Below are positions 6,373 to 8,610 of a stretch of DNA of 8,610 nt, one piece after another. The stretch spans positions 1 to 8,610 of the forward strand of contig DAIERN010000049.1 in assembly GCA_027346765.1 (NCBI GenBank), written 5' to 3'. Below the pieces are notes generated by a model that was given only the letters and a program-made list of their open reading frames with translations, did not search any database and had not been told where the DNA came from. How positions within the stretch are numbered: position 1 is the stretch's first letter; every line of letters begins with the position of its first letter. This DNA is from Chloroflexota bacterium. GTDB taxonomy: Bacteria; Chloroflexota; Limnocylindria; Limnocylindrales; CSP1-4. A program made the translations under genes and the position numbers.

Positions 6373-7686
6373 ATGGAACTGCTCATCATCGCCCTGCTGA
6401 TCCTGCTCAACGCGTTCTTCGTCGCCGCGGAGTTTTCGCTGGTCCGCGTTCGGCGGACGCGCATCGAGCACCTTGTCGAAGAGGGCAACCGCGGCGCCCG
6501 CCGCGTCGAGCGGCTGCTGGCGACGCCGGGCCGCTTCCTGGCCACGATCCAGATTGGCCTGACCTTCGTCGGCTTCCTCGCGGCAACCTTCGCCGGCGCC
6601 AGCATCGTGGGCGGCGTCGCCGACGTGCTGCGCGGCATCATTCCCGGCCAGGCTGAGCTCGTTGCGCTGCTGCTCGTCACGGCCCTCGTGAGTCTCTTCA
6701 CCATCCTCTTTGGCGAGCTGGTGCCAAAGGCGATTGCCTATGCCCACGCCGAGCGGCTGGCCTTCATCTTCGCCGTGCCGATCGACGTTCTGGGCCGGCT
6801 GCTGGCGCCGCTCGTCTGGTTGCTGACGTCGCTCACCCAGGCGATTGCGCGGCTGTTTGGCGTTTCCGACAAACAGCAGGACCAGGTCACCACCGAAGAG
6901 CTGATGATCCTCATCGAGCGTGGCTCCGAGCAGGGCACGATCGAGGCCGAGGAGCAGCAGATGATCGGCGCGGTGCTCGAGCTGGGCGAGCAGCACGTGC
7001 ACGAGGTGATGGTGCCGCGCATCGACATGGCCGCGCTGCCGGTGACCGCGACGCTCGACGAGATGATCGCGACGATCGTCAACGAGGGTCACTCGCGCAT
7101 CCCCATCTACGAGGACTCGGTCGACAAGATCATCGGCATCCTCTACGCCAAGGACCTGCTGCCGCTGCTCAAGGGCGGCCGCCAACCGGACCTGCGCAAG
7201 ATCGTCCGGGCGCCCGTGTTCGTGCCCGAGTCGATCTCGGTCGACGACCTGCTTCATCAATTGCAGCGCCAGAAGGTGCACATCGCGATCGTGCTCGACG
7301 AGTACGGCGGCACCGCCGGCCTGGTGACGATCGAGGACCTCATCGAGCAGATCGTGGGCGAGATCCAGGACGAGTACGACGTCGAGGAGCCAATGGTCGA
7401 GCCGCTCGACGATGACCGGGCGCGCGTCGACGGCCGGGCGAGCGTCGATGACCTGGCGAATCACTTCGGCATCGAGCTCGATGAAGAGGACAAGGAGCAG
7501 TACGACACGGTGGGCGGCCTCGTGTTCCACGAATTCGGCGGCGTGCCCAGCGTGGGTGACACGATCGAGGTCGACGGGCTGACCCTGACCGTCGAATCGA
7601 CCGACGGCCGACGGGTCGGCAAGGTCCTGGTGGTCCGCCGGCAGCCGGTGGGCACCGACGAAACTGCCGACGCCGAGGCCTCGTAG
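6373..7686 (+). CDS. CNNM/CorC-HlyC family membrane protein (DUF21 + CBS pair + CorC_HlyC domain)
   Basis: This is an integral membrane protein of the CNNM/CorC family, whose characterised members (bacterial CorC, MpfA) export or resist Mg2+ and Co2+; older annotation as haemolysin reflects homology only. In 437 residues, the DUF21 domain occupies about 1-165, with hydrophobic segments near 3-19, 61-82, 95-115 and 128-153, the AAEFSLVRVRRTR signature at 18-30 and the GELVPKAIAYAHAE signature at 114-127. A linker with TTEELMILIERGSEQGTIE (173-191) leads into two CBS domains, roughly 205-265 and 275-335, with VMVPRIDM (212-219) and the DEYGGTAGLVTIEDLIEQIVGEI block (309-331). A C-terminal CorC_HlyC domain follows to about 423, then an acidic tail. 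ATG 6373 lies three bases after glmU, with AAGGG at 6361-6365. The transported ion is inferred. Confidence 0.93.
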   Translation: MELLIIALLILLNAFFVAAEFSLVRVRRTRIEHLVEEGNRGARRVERLLATPGRFLATIQIGLTFVGFLAATFAGASIVGGVADVLRGIIPGQAELVALLLVTALVSLFTILFGELVPKAIAYAHAERLAFIFAVPIDVLGRLLAPLVWLLTSLTQAIARLFGVSDKQQDQVTTEELMILIERGSEQGTIEAEEQQMIGAVLELGEQHVHEVMVPRIDMAALPVTATLDEMIATIVNEGHSRIPIYEDSVDKIIGILYAKDLLPLLKGGRQPDLRKIVRAPVFVPESISVDDLLHQLQRQKVHIAIVLDEYGGTAGLVTIEDLIEQIVGEIQDEYDVEEPMVEPLDDDRARVDGRASVDDLANHFGIELDEEDKEQYDTVGGLVFHEFGGVPSVGDTIEVDGLTLTVESTDGRRVGKVLVVRRQPVGTDETADAEAS

Positions 7687-7692
7687 GACGGT

Positions 7693-7713
7693 TGCGGCGC
7701 ACAGGGCGCCGCA
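7693..7713. terminator. GC-rich hairpin between convergent genes, possible bidirectional terminator
   Basis: TGCGGCGC (7693-7700) and GCGCCGCA (7706-7713) form a perfect 8-bp stem around the five-base loop ACAGG. It sits in the 33-base gap between the converging stop codons at 7684-7686 and 7720-7722. No T-run follows on either strand, so a classical intrinsic terminator is not demonstrated. Placement and stem strength make a termination or 3'-end stabilising role plausible for both transcripts. Confidence 0.55.
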
Positions 7714-7719
7714 CGGCGG

Positions 7720-8610
7720 TCAGGCGCTGATCGCCGACACCACTATCAGCCGCAGACGCTCCAGCGCCTCGCGACCCACGACGCCGGCCGACTCGATCTT
7801 CTTGAGTGCCGCATCGCGCTCGAGCCGCGCCCGGTCGCGGGTGTACTCGCGCGCGCCGCAGCGCTCGATGATCGTGCGCGCCTCTTCGATCGTGGCGGCA
7901 TCGGCGTCGGTCATGGCCAGGACCTCGCGCAGCCGGGCCTGGTCGGCCTGAGGCGCTCGCTCGAGGGCGTAGATGACCGGCAGTGTCTTCTTGTGCTTGG
8001 CCAGGTCGGACGGCTCCTTGCCCGTGGTCTGCTCGTCACCCCAGATGCCCAGCAGGTCATCGTTGAGCTGGAAGGCGATGCCCAGCGACCAGCCGAAGCC
8101 GCGATAGGCATCGATCACCGCCTGGTCGTCGGTCGCGAGCATCGCCCCCGCCTGCACCGACGCCGCGATCAGCGCGGCGGTCTTGCGGCCGATCATGTCG
8201 AAGTAGCCATCCACCGACATCTCGGCGCCGCGATCGGATGCCCGGATGTCCAGGTACTGGCCCTCGCACAGCGCCAGGCAGGTGTCGTCGTACAGCCGCA
8301 TGAGGCGCAGGACCTTGCGGTCGCTGAACCCGAGGTCGGTCAGCCGGTGGAGCGCGAGCCGGGAGAGCACGAACAGCGTGTCGCCGGCGTTGATCGCCTG
8401 GGCGACGCCGTAGACCGTCCAGAGCGTCGCGCGGTGGCGCCGTTCCACGTCGCGATCCTCGATGTCGTCGTGGACGAGACTGAAGTTGTGGCCCAGCTCC
8501 ACCGCCGCGGCACCGGGCAGCGCCGCGCGGTGGTCGCCGGTCAGCGACTCATAGGCGAGCAGGCCCAGCAGCGGGCGCAGCCGCTTGCCGCGCGTGTGCG
8601 CCTTGCTCTC
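7720..8610 (-). CDS. Polyprenyl (isoprenyl) diphosphate synthase, trans type, 5'-truncated by window edge
   Basis: This enzyme condenses IPP onto allylic diphosphates to give longer prenyl diphosphates (C15-C20 or more). The frame is open to the window edge, giving 296 visible residues. The first visible residues include RGKRLRPLLG (7-16), the GK-x-x-RP IPP-binding motif, so the true start lies beyond 8610, probably 40-60 codons upstream. GTG 8502 is internal. The first aspartate-rich motif is LVHDDIEDRD at about 45-54 (DDxxD at 48-52), followed by RRHR. GQYLD is at 117-121. The second motif reads FQLNDDLLGIWGD (181-193), in which the last Asp of DDxxD is Gly, then TGKEPSDLAKHKKTLP (196-211). 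This DDLLGIWGD form resembles synthases of Actinobacteria and relatives annotated as geranylgeranyl-type. Chain length cannot be assigned. It converges with the operon that contains ispE. Confidence 0.94.
   Translation of the reverse strand, partial: ESKAHTRGKRLRPLLGLLAYESLTGDHRAALPGAAAVELGHNFSLVHDDIEDRDVERRHRATLWTVYGVAQAINAGDTLFVLSRLALHRLTDLGFSDRKVLRLMRLYDDTCLALCEGQYLDIRASDRGAEMSVDGYFDMIGRKTAALIAASVQAGAMLATDDQAVIDAYRGFGWSLGIAFQLNDDLLGIWGDEQTTGKEPSDLAKHKKTLPVIYALERAPQADQARLREVLAMTDADAATIEEARTIIERCGAREYTRDRARLERDAALKKIESAGVVGREALERLRLIVVSAISA

Noticed and set aside
6015..6656. 213-codon plus-strand frame spanning the glmU end and the start of the CNNM gene
   Set aside because: It is an out-of-frame Arg/Gly-rich shadow of both genes.
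6103..7530. 475-codon open frame on the minus strand opposite glmU and the CNNM gene
   Set aside because: It is a GC-skewed antisense shadow. Its translation is dominated by His, Asp, Arg and Val without domains, while the plus strand carries unmistakable DUF21, CBS and beta-helix motifs.
8269..8502. GTG 8502 as the true start of the prenyl synthase
   Set aside because: The same frame continues upstream to the window edge and encodes the conserved GKRLRP motif, so the gene is cut by the edge rather than starting here.
1..8610. CRISPR arrays, tRNA/rRNA genes, insertion sequences, integrases or phage genes
   Set aside because: No regularly spaced repeats, terminal inverted repeats, tRNA-like cloverleaf or transposase motifs were seen. 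The window is almost entirely conserved core coding sequence.

Overview
This is a high-GC window (roughly two thirds G+C or more by eye) packed with nine same-strand bacterial housekeeping genes, followed by one convergent gene cut by the right edge. Gene content and order point to a Gram-positive-like or Chloroflexota-like (Terrabacteria) chromosome. A high-GC Chloroflexota-type lineage is my best guess, but no marker here fixes the phylum.

Bases 105-2798 carry tsaE, tsaB, rimI and tsaD, three of the four bacterial proteins for the tRNA modification t6A37 plus a GNAT N-acetyltransferase. From 2795 the run continues with rsmA (16S rRNA dimethyladenosine methyltransferase), ispE (MEP isoprenoid pathway kinase), ridA (enamine/imine deaminase), glmU (UDP-GlcNAc synthesis) and a CNNM/CorC-HlyC-type membrane protein ending at 7686. 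Nearly every junction is a stop/start overlap (ATGA, GTGA, TAGTG, one 22-base overlap) or a gap of 16 bases or less, so the nine genes look like one translationally coupled operon. A GC-rich hairpin at 7693-7713 lies in the 33-base convergent gap. On the minus strand, 7720-8610 holds most of a trans-type polyprenyl diphosphate synthase missing its N-terminus.

Functionally the operon joins decoding accuracy and ribosome maturation (tsaE/B/D, rsmA, probably rimI) with precursor supply for the envelope (ispE for isoprenoids, glmU for UDP-GlcNAc). The convergent polyprenyl synthase uses the IPP/DMAPP that the ispE pathway makes. The order is strikingly like two separate Bacillus subtilis loci placed head to tail: ydiB-ydiC-ydiD-gcp, and ksgA-ispE-yabJ-gcaD without the genes that lie between them in Bacillus.

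I see no mobile element, CRISPR array, RNA gene, phage gene or unknown defence-like system. The window is conserved core genome. Points worth a second look are the compact gene order, the coupled GTG starts, the unresolved left edge, a few family-motif deviations and the terminator-like hairpin.
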